A program made the position numbers and the translations under genes. This document shows positions 33,289-44,119 of a stretch of 64,000 nt of DNA, in pieces. This stretch comes from JAKAGZ01 sp963748105 (GTDB lineage Bacteria; Bacteroidota; Ignavibacteria; Ignavibacteriales; Ignavibacteriaceae), in the NCBI GenBank assembly GCA_963748105.1, contig CAVVHP010000005.1:1-64000 (forward strand), in the 5' to 3' direction. The notes below the pieces were generated by a model. It worked only from the letters and a program-made list of their open reading frames with translations. It did not search any database and was not told the DNA's origin. Every line of letters starts with the position of its first letter. Position 1 is the stretch's first letter.

Positions 33289-34518
33289 CTATGTATAATT
33301 TTTTCTTGTCCTATAAACATTAGCAACTATACCAAGCATAAACATATTTACAAGTAATGAACTTCCTCCATAACTAACAAACGGAAGTGGTATACCTATT
33401 ACCGGCATAATTCCAACAGTCATACCAATATTAACCATAAGATGAATAAAATATATTGATAATATCCCAATCAAGGTTAGGCTCAGGAATTCATCTTTAG
33501 CTGAAGAAGCTATTTTTAATATTCTAAAAAACAAAACCAGAAATAAAATTAATGTGAATACACTACCAATGAATCCAAATTCCTCCCCAATCACACAGTA
33601 AATAAAATCGGTCCACTGCTCCGGTATAAATTGAAGCTGTGTTTGGTGACCGTTAAGAAATCCCTTCCCCAATAAACCGCCTGAACCAATTGCAACCTTA
33701 GCTTGAATTGAATTATAACCGGCACCCAGCGGATCAGCAGAAGGATTAATAAATGAATGAATCCTGGTTTGTTGATGAGGGCTCAATGCCTTATAGACAT
33801 AGTCAGTAAAAAATCCAGCACCAATATTTATAGCAAAAATAGAACCGCTGAAAAAAATGTCTTTTCTAAAAGCCACTAATCCAATAGCGATTATGATAAG
33901 CATCAAGACAAAATAAAATGTACCAAAAATTGATGCGATCGCTACTATCCCTGGTGAAAGCACAACAAAAAGTCCAAACAGGCTTATACCTTTCCAGAAA
34001 ATTAAAACCATGATTGTGCCAATAAATACAATTGAGGTTCCCATATCGGGTTCCATCAAAATAAGAAAAACAGGAATCAGGCCAATACCTAGTGCAAAAA
34101 GAATATCTTTAAATGATTCGATATCTGTATTTCTTCTACTAAGAAAATATGATACTCCTAATATCATACCTATTTTAGCAAATTCAGAGGGCTGAAAACC
34201 TACGGGGCCAAAACTCATCCAGCTTTTTTGGCCGGCTATTCTTCTTCCAACAAGCACAACTACCAAAAGAAAAACAAGTGATAGTAAATATGTTGGAATC
34301 GCAATAGTTCTAAACGTATTTGTGGGCAACGAATATGTAATGAAAAAAACAATTAATGAACCAATTCCCCAGATTAGCTGTTTTTCAAAATTGCCCTGAG
34401 CAAGTGGATTATTTACTGTAGAGCTATAAATAGCCGCCAGCCCTAGTGCATAAAGCAAAATTAGAGGTATAAATAACCAAAAATCAAACTTATCCTGAAG
34501 TTTATAATCAATTCTCAC
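33289..34518 (-). CDS. rodA: RodA, SEDS peptidoglycan glycosyltransferase
   Basis: 409 residues with about ten membrane helices. SEDS motifs are clear: GVSYFLSRRN, LMEPDMGTSIVFIGT, GGLLGKGFLNGHQTQLQFIPEQWTDFI and the C-terminal GIPLPFVSYGGSSL. RodA polymerises glycan strands for side-wall growth with the transpeptidase PBP2, encoded just upstream with a 4-base overlap. This implies a rod-shaped cell. Confidence 0.95.
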   Translation of the reverse strand: MRIDYKLQDKFDFWLFIPLILLYALGLAAIYSSTVNNPLAQGNFEKQLIWGIGSLIVFFITYSLPTNTFRTIAIPTYLLSLVFLLVVVLVGRRIAGQKSWMSFGPVGFQPSEFAKIGMILGVSYFLSRRNTDIESFKDILFALGIGLIPVFLILMEPDMGTSIVFIGTIMVLIFWKGISLFGLFVVLSPGIVAIASIFGTFYFVLMLIIIAIGLVAFRKDIFFSGSIFAINIGAGFFTDYVYKALSPHQQTRIHSFINPSADPLGAGYNSIQAKVAIGSGGLLGKGFLNGHQTQLQFIPEQWTDFIYCVIGEEFGFIGSVFTLILFLVLFFRILKIASSAKDEFLSLTLIGILSIYFIHLMVNIGMTVGIMPVIGIPLPFVSYGGSSLLVNMFMLGIVANVYRTRKNYT

Positions 34519-36341
34519 TTTGCTTCTTCAACCGCCTTGTTATTCATAGCTATTTTGTTTTCTTCTTCAATTTTTTGTTTATATTCATCTCTTTTCAGGT
34601 AAGCCTCAACAAGCTTTTTTGCAATGGGGGCGGCCCAGGTAGAACCAAAGCCAACATTTTCTACAACAACAGCAAAGGCAATTCTTGGATTGTCGTAAGG
34701 AGCAAAGCCTATAAAAAGAGCATGGTCTTTTCCATGAGGATTTTGAGCAGTTCCTGTTTTTCCTGCCATTACAATATCTTTAATTTTGCTGCCAACAGCC
34801 GTACCGGCTCCATTAACAACTAGGTACATACCCTTTTTAACTATATCAAATATTTTTTGATTGATATGTACATTAATTTTCTTAGCATTATTAAACGGGA
34901 TTATTTTTTGTGTGCGATTATCAACATATCCTTTAACCAGGTGGGGTGAAAATGTTACCCCATTATTTGCAATTAAAGAAACATACTGCGCAAGCTGTAT
35001 GGGGGTAACATTTACTTCCCCCTGGCCTATGCCAAGGCTTGCCATAATGCTCTTTGGCCAATTCGCACCGTACATTTTTTCATAATATTTTGAATCAGGT
35101 ATAAATCCTGAGACCTCATTTCCAATATCAAGATGAGTTTTTTTACCAAAGCCAAAACGAGTGGCATATTCGTACCACTTTTTCATCCCGATTTTATAAA
35201 TCAAATTGTAAAAAAATACATTGCAGGATTTTTCAATAGCCTGTTCTACATTTAATTTACCATGTACATCATCACATTTAAAAAATCTGCCATAAAATGT
35301 TTCACCTCCCCTACATGTATAAGTGGTAGAGGTATTTATAAGCCCCATATCAAGTGCGGCAATTGCCTCAAGAGGTTTGAATGTAGATCCAGGCGGCTTA
35401 GCTGACATTGTTGCGCGATTAAAAAATGGTTTGTCAGGATCATTGTACAAATGCTTTAAATAGTCTTTTGAAGTCACATTAGAAAATTCGCTGAGTTTAA
35501 AATCAGGAGCGCTTGCAAGAGCCAGAATTTCACCCGTACGCGGATCAATCGCTACAACAGCACCTCTTTTTCCTTTTAGAGATTCTTCAGCTACTTTCTG
35601 TACATAAGAATCAATTGTAAGTACAAGGTCTTCACCTTTTATCGAAGGTTTATCTAAACTGCCATCTTTGAATTTACCAAGTTCCTTTCTTTTTGAGTCG
35701 ACCAGAACATATTTATTGCCTTTGTCACCTCGCAGGTATTTTTCATAAGTTTTTTCTATTCCGTTATTGCCAATATAATCCCCGGGCTTATAATAATTCG
35801 TGGTGTCTTTATTGAGAATAGATGGAGTAATTTCCTTTGTATAACCAAACATATGTGAGCCATCAATTTTTGCAGGATAATTTCTCTGCATTTCTACAAT
35901 ATAATCAACGCCCGGAAGATGTTCTGAATTTTCTTCCATCCAGGAAATGACCTTAAAATCCACGCCTCTCTTAATTCTAATCGGTATATATTTTGAATAA
36001 ATTCGTCTTTCTGTTAAAACTTTATCAATATAACCGGAATCGACATCAAGCACGGTTTCCAGCATATGATTGAGTTTTCTATCATATTCTGCCGGAGTTA
36101 TTCTAACCGTATAGGCTGGCACGTTGCTAACAACAACGTTCATGTTGCGATCATAAAATATCCCCCGTAAAGGAATTTGCTCAACTGATTTAATACTGTT
36201 ATTCGAGGATTTTTCGTCGTAGGATTGATGCTGTAATATCTGCATCTGGAACAATCTGAATGTTAGAAGAGAAAATACAACCACAATCATAAAGTAAAGT
36301 ATAGACTTTCTTTTGACTGAAGCAAAATTCTCTGATCTCAC
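34515..36341 (-). CDS. mrdA: Penicillin-binding protein 2 (transpeptidase)
   Basis: 608 residues. One N-terminal membrane helix (about 13-33), a dimerisation/pedestal domain, then the transpeptidase with PPGSTFKP (catalytic Ser), EKSCNVFF (SxN) and AGKTGTAQ (KTG). It cross-links side-wall peptidoglycan as partner of RodA. It overlaps mreD by 4 bases upstream and rodA by 4 bases downstream. Confidence 0.95.
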   Translation of the reverse strand: MRSENFASVKRKSILYFMIVVVFSLLTFRLFQMQILQHQSYDEKSSNNSIKSVEQIPLRGIFYDRNMNVVVSNVPAYTVRITPAEYDRKLNHMLETVLDVDSGYIDKVLTERRIYSKYIPIRIKRGVDFKVISWMEENSEHLPGVDYIVEMQRNYPAKIDGSHMFGYTKEITPSILNKDTTNYYKPGDYIGNNGIEKTYEKYLRGDKGNKYVLVDSKRKELGKFKDGSLDKPSIKGEDLVLTIDSYVQKVAEESLKGKRGAVVAIDPRTGEILALASAPDFKLSEFSNVTSKDYLKHLYNDPDKPFFNRATMSAKPPGSTFKPLEAIAALDMGLINTSTTYTCRGGETFYGRFFKCDDVHGKLNVEQAIEKSCNVFFYNLIYKIGMKKWYEYATRFGFGKKTHLDIGNEVSGFIPDSKYYEKMYGANWPKSIMASLGIGQGEVNVTPIQLAQYVSLIANNGVTFSPHLVKGYVDNRTQKIIPFNNAKKINVHINQKIFDIVKKGMYLVVNGAGTAVGSKIKDIVMAGKTGTAQNPHGKDHALFIGFAPYDNPRIAFAVVVENVGFGSTWAAPIAKKLVEAYLKRDEYKQKIEEENKIAMNNKAVEEAK

Positions 36342-36826
36342 GAAAAGCTCCTGTGCGGTTTAAATATTACAATTATTAAACTAAAAACGGCAGTATAGAG
36401 TCCTGGAAGTAAGCCTAGCTGGAAAATTAAAGACAACAAGTTTGTATTTAATTCAATACTGCTAAAAAATGCATTTATAACTGAATTTATAACAGAACAG
36501 AGTAAAACTATCAATGCAAAATTATGGGCCTTAAAATATGTATCGATTTTATTCTCATTAGAAAAATATCCTGCAATAAACCCGGCCAATGTTTTTGCAA
36601 GCATAGAACTTCCTAATAAACTACCGGTTATGATATCAAAAAGAAATCCATAAATAAACCCAAGTACGGTACCGTAAATCTGTCCGTTTCTGATCGTATA
36701 GAATACAAGTAAAATGATAATAATATCTGGAGCTATCCCGTTAATGGCAATTAAAGGTATCACAGTGGTCTGAATAATCAGCAGAGGAAAGAAAAATATT
36801 ATTGAAAGGATATATTCAGTTTTCAT
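36338..36826 (-). CDS. mreD: Rod shape-determining protein MreD
   Basis: 162 residues with five or six hydrophobic helices. MreD is poorly conserved, but IAINGIAPDIIIILLVFY and GFIYGFLFDIITGSLLGSS fit the family, and the position between mreC and mrdA fixes the assignment. It is an inner-membrane part of the elongasome. It starts one base after the end of mreC. Confidence 0.9.
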   Translation of the reverse strand: MKTEYILSIIFFFPLLIIQTTVIPLIAINGIAPDIIIILLVFYTIRNGQIYGTVLGFIYGFLFDIITGSLLGSSMLAKTLAGFIAGYFSNENKIDTYFKAHNFALIVLLCSVINSVINAFFSSIELNTNLLSLIFQLGLLPGLYTAVFSLIIVIFKPHRSFS

Positions 36827-37660
36827 TTATTTCCGATTATAAAAGTTCAATTCAAGATTATCTTTTTCCTTACTCTCAACAAGTTTCAAAACAAAAACGT
36901 GTTCAACCCTACTGAAATCAACAAACGGTTTAACTCTAACTTCATTAAATATACCGGACGATGCATTTGTTAAACCTGCAGCTACTCCAACCGGTAATGG
37001 TACAGGGACGATTGAGCTTATTTCAGAAGTAACTATTCTATCGCCTGGTTGTACATCAAAAGTTTTAGGTACATTAATTATAACAAGCTCATCTCCATTC
37101 CATTTCATAATTCCATCAATCCTGCTTCTTTCATCTTTTACAGTAATCTTTAAATCGATGTTTTTTAAGGTTCTGATAATTGAATAATTATCTGATATAT
37201 CGTAAACAATTCCCAGTAATCCCTGATCATTTATTACAGGCATGCCTGGCTTTATTCCATTATTCTTTCCAACATTAAGTGTTATTGTACTCTGAGAAAT
37301 ATTAACTGATTTGGAAACAACCGTAGCTGGTTGCAACGGAAAGTTTGTTGTATCTCTGAGACCAAGGAGCCTTCCTAATTCTTCATTCTGAATTCCATAT
37401 TGTCTCAGTTTATTTACCTGAATCATTAGCTCTGCGTTAATCTGCCTGAGTCTTTCATTTTCACTTTTGATTTTGGCGATATTAGTAAAATCAGACACTA
37501 CAGATGTAAAAGCAGCAAAAGTACCGAAGGCAAGAGCCCTGACATTCTTAACAGCGGGAGTTTGATTTATTGATAAAATATAAAGGCTGGTAATAAGAAG
37601 TATAACAAGAATTATATATTCTTTAAAATTTTTCCAGATACTTAAGAAAAATCTCGTCAT
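36827..37660 (-). CDS. mreC: Rod shape-determining protein MreC
   Basis: 277 residues. A membrane helix near the N-terminus (about 12-30), a coiled coil (about 60-90, SENERLRQINAELMIQVNKL) and the beta domains of MreC (VNVGKNNGIKPGMPV-like and GDRIVTSEISSIVPVPLPVG). It is the periplasmic scaffold linking MreB to PBP2. Its start overlaps the mreB stop by one base. Confidence 0.93.
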   Translation of the reverse strand: MTRFFLSIWKNFKEYIILVILLITSLYILSINQTPAVKNVRALAFGTFAAFTSVVSDFTNIAKIKSENERLRQINAELMIQVNKLRQYGIQNEELGRLLGLRDTTNFPLQPATVVSKSVNISQSTITLNVGKNNGIKPGMPVINDQGLLGIVYDISDNYSIIRTLKNIDLKITVKDERSRIDGIMKWNGDELVIINVPKTFDVQPGDRIVTSEISSIVPVPLPVGVAAGLTNASSGIFNEVRVKPFVDFSRVEHVFVLKLVESKEKDNLELNFYNRK

Positions 37661-38685
37661 TAATATCTTCTATTACGGATTAATACTTTTGAATAATGAT
37701 TTAAATTATCAATTACTTTTCCAGCACCCCTCACAACTGCAGTAAGAGGATCTTCCGCAACATGAACAGGCAGATTAGTTTCCATCCGTATCCTCTCATC
37801 AAGACCTTTAAGCAAAGCCCCACCACCGGTCAGCATTACACCCCGATCGAGGATATCAGCAGATAATTCCGGTGGAGTCCTTTCAAGTGATTGTCTTACG
37901 GCATCAACAATCTGCACAATTGCTTCGTTTAAAGCTTCTCTTATTTCTACAGAACTTACCTCAGTAGTTTTTGGTATACCACCAACAAGATCTCTTCCTT
38001 TAACTTGTATAGTAATTTCTTCTTTTAATGGTACAGCAGATCCAACTTCGCATTTGATAGCTTCCCCTGTTCTTTCACCGATTAGTATATTATGATTCTT
38101 TTTAAAATACTGCATTATTGCATAGTTCATCTCATCGCCTGCAATACGGATCGATTCTTCATTTACAATTCCTGAAAGAGCTATTACAGCAATTTCAGTA
38201 GTACCCCCACCAATATCAATTATCATATTTCCAACAGGGGCTTCAACGTCAATTCCAATTCCTATTGCAGCCGCCATAGGCTCAGCAATTAAGTGGACTT
38301 CTTTGGCACCGGCATGCTCTGCACTATCACGCACTGCTCTTTTTTCAACCTCAGTAACTCCACTGGGCACAGCAACTACCACTCTCCTGCTTGAAAAGGC
38401 ATGCCCACGAACCATTTTAATAAATGCTCTGATCATACCTTCGGCTATTTCAAAATCAGCAATTACGCCATCTCTCATTGGTCTGGTAACCCTGATTTCT
38501 TTATGCTCCCTTCCCTGCATTTCCTTTGCTTTATTTCCTAAAGCAATAATTTTTTTTGTATTCCTGTCAAATGCAACAATTGAAGGCTCGTTAAGTACTA
38601 TTCCCTTACCCTTGACATAAATCAAAGTATTGGCAGTACCAAGATCAATTGCAATATCAGCAGAGAAAAAGTCAAAAATTCCCAT
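37660..38685 (-). CDS. mreB: Rod shape-determining protein MreB
   Basis: 341 residues of the actin-like fold. Nucleotide-binding motifs are IDLGTANTLIYVKGKG (phosphate 1), DIGGGTTEIAV (phosphate 2) and LTGGGALLKGLD (adenosine). It polymerises under the membrane and positions the cell-wall synthesis complex. First gene of the mreBCD-mrdA-rodA operon; purH ends 8 bases upstream on the same strand. Confidence 0.97.
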   Translation of the reverse strand: MGIFDFFSADIAIDLGTANTLIYVKGKGIVLNEPSIVAFDRNTKKIIALGNKAKEMQGREHKEIRVTRPMRDGVIADFEIAEGMIRAFIKMVRGHAFSSRRVVVAVPSGVTEVEKRAVRDSAEHAGAKEVHLIAEPMAAAIGIGIDVEAPVGNMIIDIGGGTTEIAVIALSGIVNEESIRIAGDEMNYAIMQYFKKNHNILIGERTGEAIKCEVGSAVPLKEEITIQVKGRDLVGGIPKTTEVSSVEIREALNEAIVQIVDAVRQSLERTPPELSADILDRGVMLTGGGALLKGLDERIRMETNLPVHVAEDPLTAVVRGAGKVIDNLNHYSKVLIRNRRY

Positions 38686-38693
38686 AGCGCCTC

Positions 38694-40211
38694 TTAATGT
38701 TTAAAGTGCCTTATTCCGGTAAATACCATCGAAATATTATGTTTATTGGCGGCTTCAATTACTTCTGCATCTCTGACTGAACCGCCCGGTTGAATCACAG
38801 CAGTAGCACCGCATTTAATTATTTCTACTAAGGTGTCAGCAAACGGAAAAAATGCATCGGATGCTGCAACTGAATTTTTTAGATCAAGTCCGTGCTCATC
38901 AGCTTTCATCTTTGCAAGCTTTGCGGAATCTAACCGCGACATTTGCCCGGCTCCAACTCCAAGTGCCGTTTTATCTTTTACGAAAGCAATAGCATTTGAC
39001 CTGGTGTGTTTTGAAATTTTCCAGGCAAAAAATAAATCTTCCATTTCCTTTTGTGTGGGTCGTTTTTCTGTTACAACCTTCAACTGGTCCCCTAATGCTA
39101 TAATATTATCAGCATCCTGAACTATCAAACCTCCAGGGACAGTTTTCACTACATTATTTGCATCATTCAACCTTTTCAATTGTTTGAGTAATCTACGATT
39201 TTTCTTTTTTTTCAAAATTTCAATTGCGCCTTCGCTAAAAGACGGTGCACAAATAATCTCAAGGAAAATTTCATTAAGTTTTTTTGCAACTTCTTCTGTC
39301 ACTTCTGTTGTAAAAGTAACAATCCCACCAAATGCCGAAACCGGATCACCCTTTAAAGCATTTTCATATGCTTCAAGAATATTATTCCCTGTTGAAGCTC
39401 CGGCCGGATTATTATGCTTAATTATTGCACAGGATAGATCACCAAGATCCTCAACAAGCTCAACAGCAGCTACAAGATCAAGAATATTATTATAAGATAA
39501 TTCTTTTCCGTGAAAAACCTCAAAGTAATCAAAGAAATTTCCGTAAATATCAGCCTTTTGATGAGGGTTTTCACCGTATCTTAAACTTTTTTCGTGCTGT
39601 AAATTTAACCGAATATGTGATTTTTCCAACTCAAATTTTTTCTCAAGATAATTTGCAATATGTGTATCGTAATTTGCTGTATGAGAAAAAGCTTCACCAG
39701 CCAGTTTTTTTTGTGTTTTTAAAGAAATTTCCCCTGAATTTAATTCTTCTATAAAAGATGAGTATTGTTCAGGATTTGTTAGAATCGATACATAATTATA
39801 ATTTTTTGCAGACGCTCTTATCAGGCTTGGTCCCCCAATATCAATGTTTTCAATTATATCTTCTAATGATGAATCCGGGTTTTCTACAGTTTTAACAAAC
39901 GGGTAAAGATTAACACAGACTATATCAATGGGAGTTATATTATTTTGCTCGGCTTGTTTCTGATCTTCAGAATTCTCTCTTCTTAACAAAATTCCACCAA
40001 ATATTTTCGGATGAAGAGTCTTTACCCTTCCATCAAATATTTCAGGGAATGAAGTTATGTTACTTATTTCTGTAACCTCTACTCCTTCATTTTTAAGAAT
40101 CTTTGCTGTATTTCCTGTGGCAATTATTCCATAATTTTTCTTTTCTATAGCTTTTGCAAATTCTACAATATTGGATTTATCAGATACGCTTATAAGGGCA
40201 AGTTTTTTCAA
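38694..40211 (-). CDS. purH: Bifunctional AICAR transformylase / IMP cyclohydrolase
   Basis: 505 residues. The N-terminal MGS-like cyclohydrolase domain (about 1-145) shows ALISVSDKSNIVEFA and GRVKTLHPKIFGGIL. The transformylase domain shows LRYGENPHQKA, AIIKHNNPAGAS, RSNAIAFVKD and GAGQMSRLDS. It catalyses the last two steps of IMP synthesis. The purN gene lies just upstream (33 bases), so they are co-transcribed. Confidence 0.96.
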   Translation of the reverse strand: MKKLALISVSDKSNIVEFAKAIEKKNYGIIATGNTAKILKNEGVEVTEISNITSFPEIFDGRVKTLHPKIFGGILLRRENSEDQKQAEQNNITPIDIVCVNLYPFVKTVENPDSSLEDIIENIDIGGPSLIRASAKNYNYVSILTNPEQYSSFIEELNSGEISLKTQKKLAGEAFSHTANYDTHIANYLEKKFELEKSHIRLNLQHEKSLRYGENPHQKADIYGNFFDYFEVFHGKELSYNNILDLVAAVELVEDLGDLSCAIIKHNNPAGASTGNNILEAYENALKGDPVSAFGGIVTFTTEVTEEVAKKLNEIFLEIICAPSFSEGAIEILKKKKNRRLLKQLKRLNDANNVVKTVPGGLIVQDADNIIALGDQLKVVTEKRPTQKEMEDLFFAWKISKHTRSNAIAFVKDKTALGVGAGQMSRLDSAKLAKMKADEHGLDLKNSVAASDAFFPFADTLVEIIKCGATAVIQPGGSVRDAEVIEAANKHNISMVFTGIRHFKH

Positions 40212-40244
40212 TTTTAGTTATCCGGTTTAAGTCAATAAAAATGG

Positions 40245-40847
40245 TTACAGATTATCAATTTCTTCATCACTAAGTTTTTTAATTCCTGCTGCAAATTTTC
40301 CAAGTACAAAAGGTAATAATTTGTGTTCTGCCTTTAATACTTCTGTTGCGACTTCTTCAGCATTTTTACAATTGCTAATATCAATTTTCTTTTGGGCAAT
40401 TATTTTTCCGGTATCATAAGTTTCATCCACAAAATGAATTGTTGGCCCGGAAAATTTATCACCTGCATTAAAAACAGCTTTATGAACGTTGAGTCCATAC
40501 ATCCCTTTACCACCATAGGATGGCAGCAATGCCGGATGAATATTAATAATTTTATTTTGAAAAATCTTAATAAATTCTGTCGGAATTAGTTTTAGAAATC
40601 CAGCAAGAACTATTAATTCTATATCCAGTGTTTTAAGTGTATTAGCAAGTTCAGAAAAATTTATTTTGCCGGGTAAATTTCCCACGATATAGGTCGGTAT
40701 AGAATTTTTATTTGCAATTTGAAAAGCAGGACAGTTGGGCTTGTTGCTAATCACTGCTTTTATTTTTACTAAATTCCGTGTAAATTCTGATTCTAAAATA
40801 GCTTGCAGATTTGATCCTCTGCCGGAAACGAAAACCGCTATTTTCAA
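40245..40847 (-). CDS. purN: Phosphoribosylglycinamide formyltransferase
   Basis: 200 residues, the normal size for PurN. VFVSGRGSNLQAIL, the catalytic Asn-His in INIHPALLPSYGGKGMYG and the later Asp in IHFVDETYDTGKII are the family signatures. It formylates GAR using formyl-tetrahydrofolate. It precedes purH on the same strand. Confidence 0.94.
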   Translation of the reverse strand: MKIAVFVSGRGSNLQAILESEFTRNLVKIKAVISNKPNCPAFQIANKNSIPTYIVGNLPGKINFSELANTLKTLDIELIVLAGFLKLIPTEFIKIFQNKIINIHPALLPSYGGKGMYGLNVHKAVFNAGDKFSGPTIHFVDETYDTGKIIAQKKIDISNCKNAEEVATEVLKAEHKLLPFVLGKFAAGIKKLSDEEIDNL

Positions 40848-40930
40848 AATAAAATTGTCCTAAAAAGTGCTTAAAATTAGCTAAATAGTGAAAAATTGTC
40901 AATTAAAACAGTGCAATTAAAGCCGAAAAT

Positions 40931-42437
40931 CTAATATTTTTCTTTACTTCTTATTCCAAAAAGTAGATTCTTCAATTTATTCTGATAATCAAAGTTTTTG
41001 AAGCTCTCAGCTTCCTCAATATTTTCTTTTGCTTCTTCACTATTTCCAAGTTTTAATTGTGCTCTGGCAACAAAATAATAGGAATATGGCACAATCCATT
41101 TTTCATTTTCAATCTGGTAAGATTTAATCTTTACCGCACTATCTACCGATGCTTTATAATCTCCAAGCAAAAACAGGGCATCACTTATATTCAGCATTGC
41201 CTCGGCTTTTACGTCTTCCAACTTTGTTGTGTCCTTTCAAATCATTCAAACTGTCAATTGCAGTTTTGAATTTGTTCATATTGATGTAATGATTAAAACG
41301 CACTAGATTTATATCGTCCCGATTAAAATTATGTTCAGCAAAATATTCGCCTTTTCTTTTTGCATATACATCATCTTCAATATCATTGTTGCCCCTGTTG
41401 GCCATTTTGAAATATGTCATGGCAACATTCTCTTGCTCCATAAATTCGTAACATATAGCAAGTCGATAATTTGTAATTCCTGTGTAATCATTTTCCGGAG
41501 TTGTGAGAATAAATTTATTATAATAAACAGTGGCGGAGTCAAAATTATTTTGTTTATACTGAATCTCTCCAAGCAGGAAATTTGATAACGAAATAAGTTG
41601 AGGTAGTTTTATATTTTGAGTTTTAACAATTTTATGAAGCAATTTATTGGCAGCATCAAGTTTTCTTTCCTTAAGCTTAATCACAGCAAGTGAATAACTA
41701 AATAATAAGTTTTCAGGATACTTTTGGATAAGGTTAGCCAGATATTTTGAGGCTTGTTTGTAATCCGCAAAAAAGTCAGAGAGAATTTGTGAATAATAGA
41801 AATTTGCTTCAACTTTTGTAAAGGTACCTTTTTGTACTGCTTCCTGAATATAAGTAAGCCCTTTTTCTTTATCGCCATTCATCCCTGCAATACTTAACGC
41901 CCACTGAAAAGCTTTAGGTATTTGTCCCAGAGCAAAATTATATAGCCCCAGTCCCAGATATGCATCGTAATATTTAGGATTTATCTCAATTACCTTATCT
42001 AGAAAACTCTCTGATCTCTTTGTTGCCCAAACAGCATCCAGAAATTTACCTTCCTGTGTAAAAGCCATTGCACGATAACTGTAATTTGCTCCAAGTATAT
42101 AAAGTAATTCCGGATCATCGGTTAATGTATCAATTTTTGCAACAGCTTTATCAATTGCCTGATCAGAATATTCTAAAAATTTATTGAGATCATCCTTTTC
42201 CTTGTTGCTGAAGTAATACCAGAAATAAATTCCTGACATGTAATGATAGCCTCTCGGGTCATCCGGATATTTATCAATTAAGTTCTGGAATGTATTTTCA
42301 GATTGTGTCCAGTTAAAATTATAATAACTGTCTAGTCCTTTTAATATTGTTGATTTTATCCCTGATTGTGCTAAGGCAGGTCCGGTCATTCCGAATAAAA
42401 GAAATAGAACCAGATATGGGAATAAACTTTTTTTCAT
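40931..42437 (-). pseudogene. Secreted TPR-repeat protein, frameshifted
   Basis: The first frame (42437-41181) has a signal peptide (ends about residue 23, PALAQ) and a series of tetratricopeptide-like repeats (for example DPRGYHYMSGIYFWYYF and YDAYLGLGLYNFALG). It then turns into a Lys/Arg-rich tail and stops. Removing one A from the AAA run at 41223-41225 gives LKGHNKLEDVKAEAMLN and joins the second frame to 40931, which adds further TPR-like helices (ISDALFLLGDY). The repaired protein has 501 residues. The function is unknown; TPRs mediate protein contacts, here in the periplasm. Confidence 0.82.
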
Positions 42438-42479
42438 TTCAACAGGCTAATACTGCAATTAAGGATCGTAAAAGAAAAA

Positions 42480-44099
42480 TTATTTGCTTTCAGAATATTT
42501 AATGGCGGCCTTTACAAATTCCCTGAATAATGGATGTGCATTAGTTGCACGTGATTTTAATTCAGGATGGAACTGGCAACCAAGAAACCACGGGTGCGAC
42601 GGAAGTTCAACTATTTCTACAAGTTCATTATCAGGGGAAAGTCCGCTGAGAATCATTCCATTTTCTGAAAGTTTGTTACGGAATTTGTTATTCACTTCAA
42701 ATCTGTGGCGATGTCTTTCAGAAATAAAATCACTTTTGTATGCTTTTGCTGCAAGAGAACCGTCACTAAGTGTGCATGGGTAAGAACCCAGTCTCATTGT
42801 AGCACCCATATTTTTAATATTTTTCTGACCTTCCATAAGATCAATAACACTGAATTTATTTTTCTTAAATTCTGAGCTATTAGCTTTTGATATTCCGGCT
42901 ACGTTTCTTGCAAATTCAATAACGGCGCACTGCATACCCAGACATATTCCGAAAAACGGGATTTCTTTTACTCGAGCATAATGGACTGCTCTTATTTTCC
43001 CTTCAATCCCCCTTTCCCCAAAGCCACCAGGGACTAAAATACCGCTCACATCTTTTAAATAATTTTCCGGGTCGTCAACTTCAAGTTGTTCAGCACTAAT
43101 TGAGCGTACTTTTACCTTTGCATTATTTTCTGCACCTGCATGAACAAATGATTCCAATATGCTTTTGTAGGCATCAAGATGTTCTACATATTTTCCACAC
43201 AATGCAATTTCTACTTCTTTACCTGGATTCTTGATTTCCTGAACCAATATTTCCCAGCCTTCAAGTCTAATTTTTTTATCAGGGAGATGTAATCTTTTTA
43301 ATACAATCTGATCTAATTTTTCTTTAAAAAGTACAAGTGGGACTTCATATATCGAAGAACAATCGTAAGCGGACATTACGGACTTTGAATCTACGTTGCA
43401 AAATAGCCCGATCTTCTCTCTTAATTCCCTAGTTAACTTTTTTTCTGATCTGCAAACCAGAACATCTGGTTGGATTCCAAGTTCAAGAAGCTTTTTTACA
43501 CTATGCTGAGTGGGTTTTGTTTTAACTTCACCAGCTGCAGAAATATATGGAACAAGAGTCACGTGAATATTCATCGTATTCTTCCGGCCGAATTCCATCA
43601 TTAATTGCCTCATAGCCTCGATGAATGGAAGACTTTCAATATCTCCAACAGTCCCGCCGATTTCGGTAATTATAAAATCATATTCACCTAATTCACTAAG
43701 TTTTGTCATTCTTTGCTTTATTTCATCGGTGATATGTGGAATTACCTGAACAGTTGCACCTAGATAGTCGCCTCTCCTTTCCTTGGAAATAACTTCATCA
43801 TAAATTTGTCCGGTTGTTGTATTATTAGATCTCGTCATATTTACATCAAGAAATCTCTCGTAATGTCCAAGATCTAAATCAGTTTCAGCACCATCATCGG
43901 TCACATATACTTCACCATGCTGAAATGGGCTCATCGTGCCAGGGTCAACATTTATATAGGGATCAAATTTTTGGATTGTAACTTTAAAACCGCGTTGTTT
44001 AAGGAGGAGACCAAGTGAGGAGGCAGTAATTCCTTTTCCTAAAGAGGAAATGACACCACCTGTAACAAATATAAATTTAACTTTTTTTCTGGCGGCCAT
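42480..44099 (-). CDS. pyrG: CTP synthase
   Basis: 539 residues, the usual size. The synthetase domain begins FIFVTGGVISSLGKGI and includes QKFDPYINVDPGTMSPFQHGEV and TEIGGTVGDIES. The glutamine amidotransferase domain shows LVPGGFGERG, the nucleophile Cys in FFGICLGMQ and the His in GCQFHPELKS. It converts UTP to CTP. A good sigma70-like promoter lies just upstream. Confidence 0.97.
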   Translation of the reverse strand: MAARKKVKFIFVTGGVISSLGKGITASSLGLLLKQRGFKVTIQKFDPYINVDPGTMSPFQHGEVYVTDDGAETDLDLGHYERFLDVNMTRSNNTTTGQIYDEVISKERRGDYLGATVQVIPHITDEIKQRMTKLSELGEYDFIITEIGGTVGDIESLPFIEAMRQLMMEFGRKNTMNIHVTLVPYISAAGEVKTKPTQHSVKKLLELGIQPDVLVCRSEKKLTRELREKIGLFCNVDSKSVMSAYDCSSIYEVPLVLFKEKLDQIVLKRLHLPDKKIRLEGWEILVQEIKNPGKEVEIALCGKYVEHLDAYKSILESFVHAGAENNAKVKVRSISAEQLEVDDPENYLKDVSGILVPGGFGERGIEGKIRAVHYARVKEIPFFGICLGMQCAVIEFARNVAGISKANSSEFKKNKFSVIDLMEGQKNIKNMGATMRLGSYPCTLSDGSLAAKAYKSDFISERHRHRFEVNNKFRNKLSENGMILSGLSPDNELVEIVELPSHPWFLGCQFHPELKSRATNAHPLFREFVKAAIKYSESK

Positions 44100-44119
44100 G
44101 TTTGTTGTTTTTGTATTTA

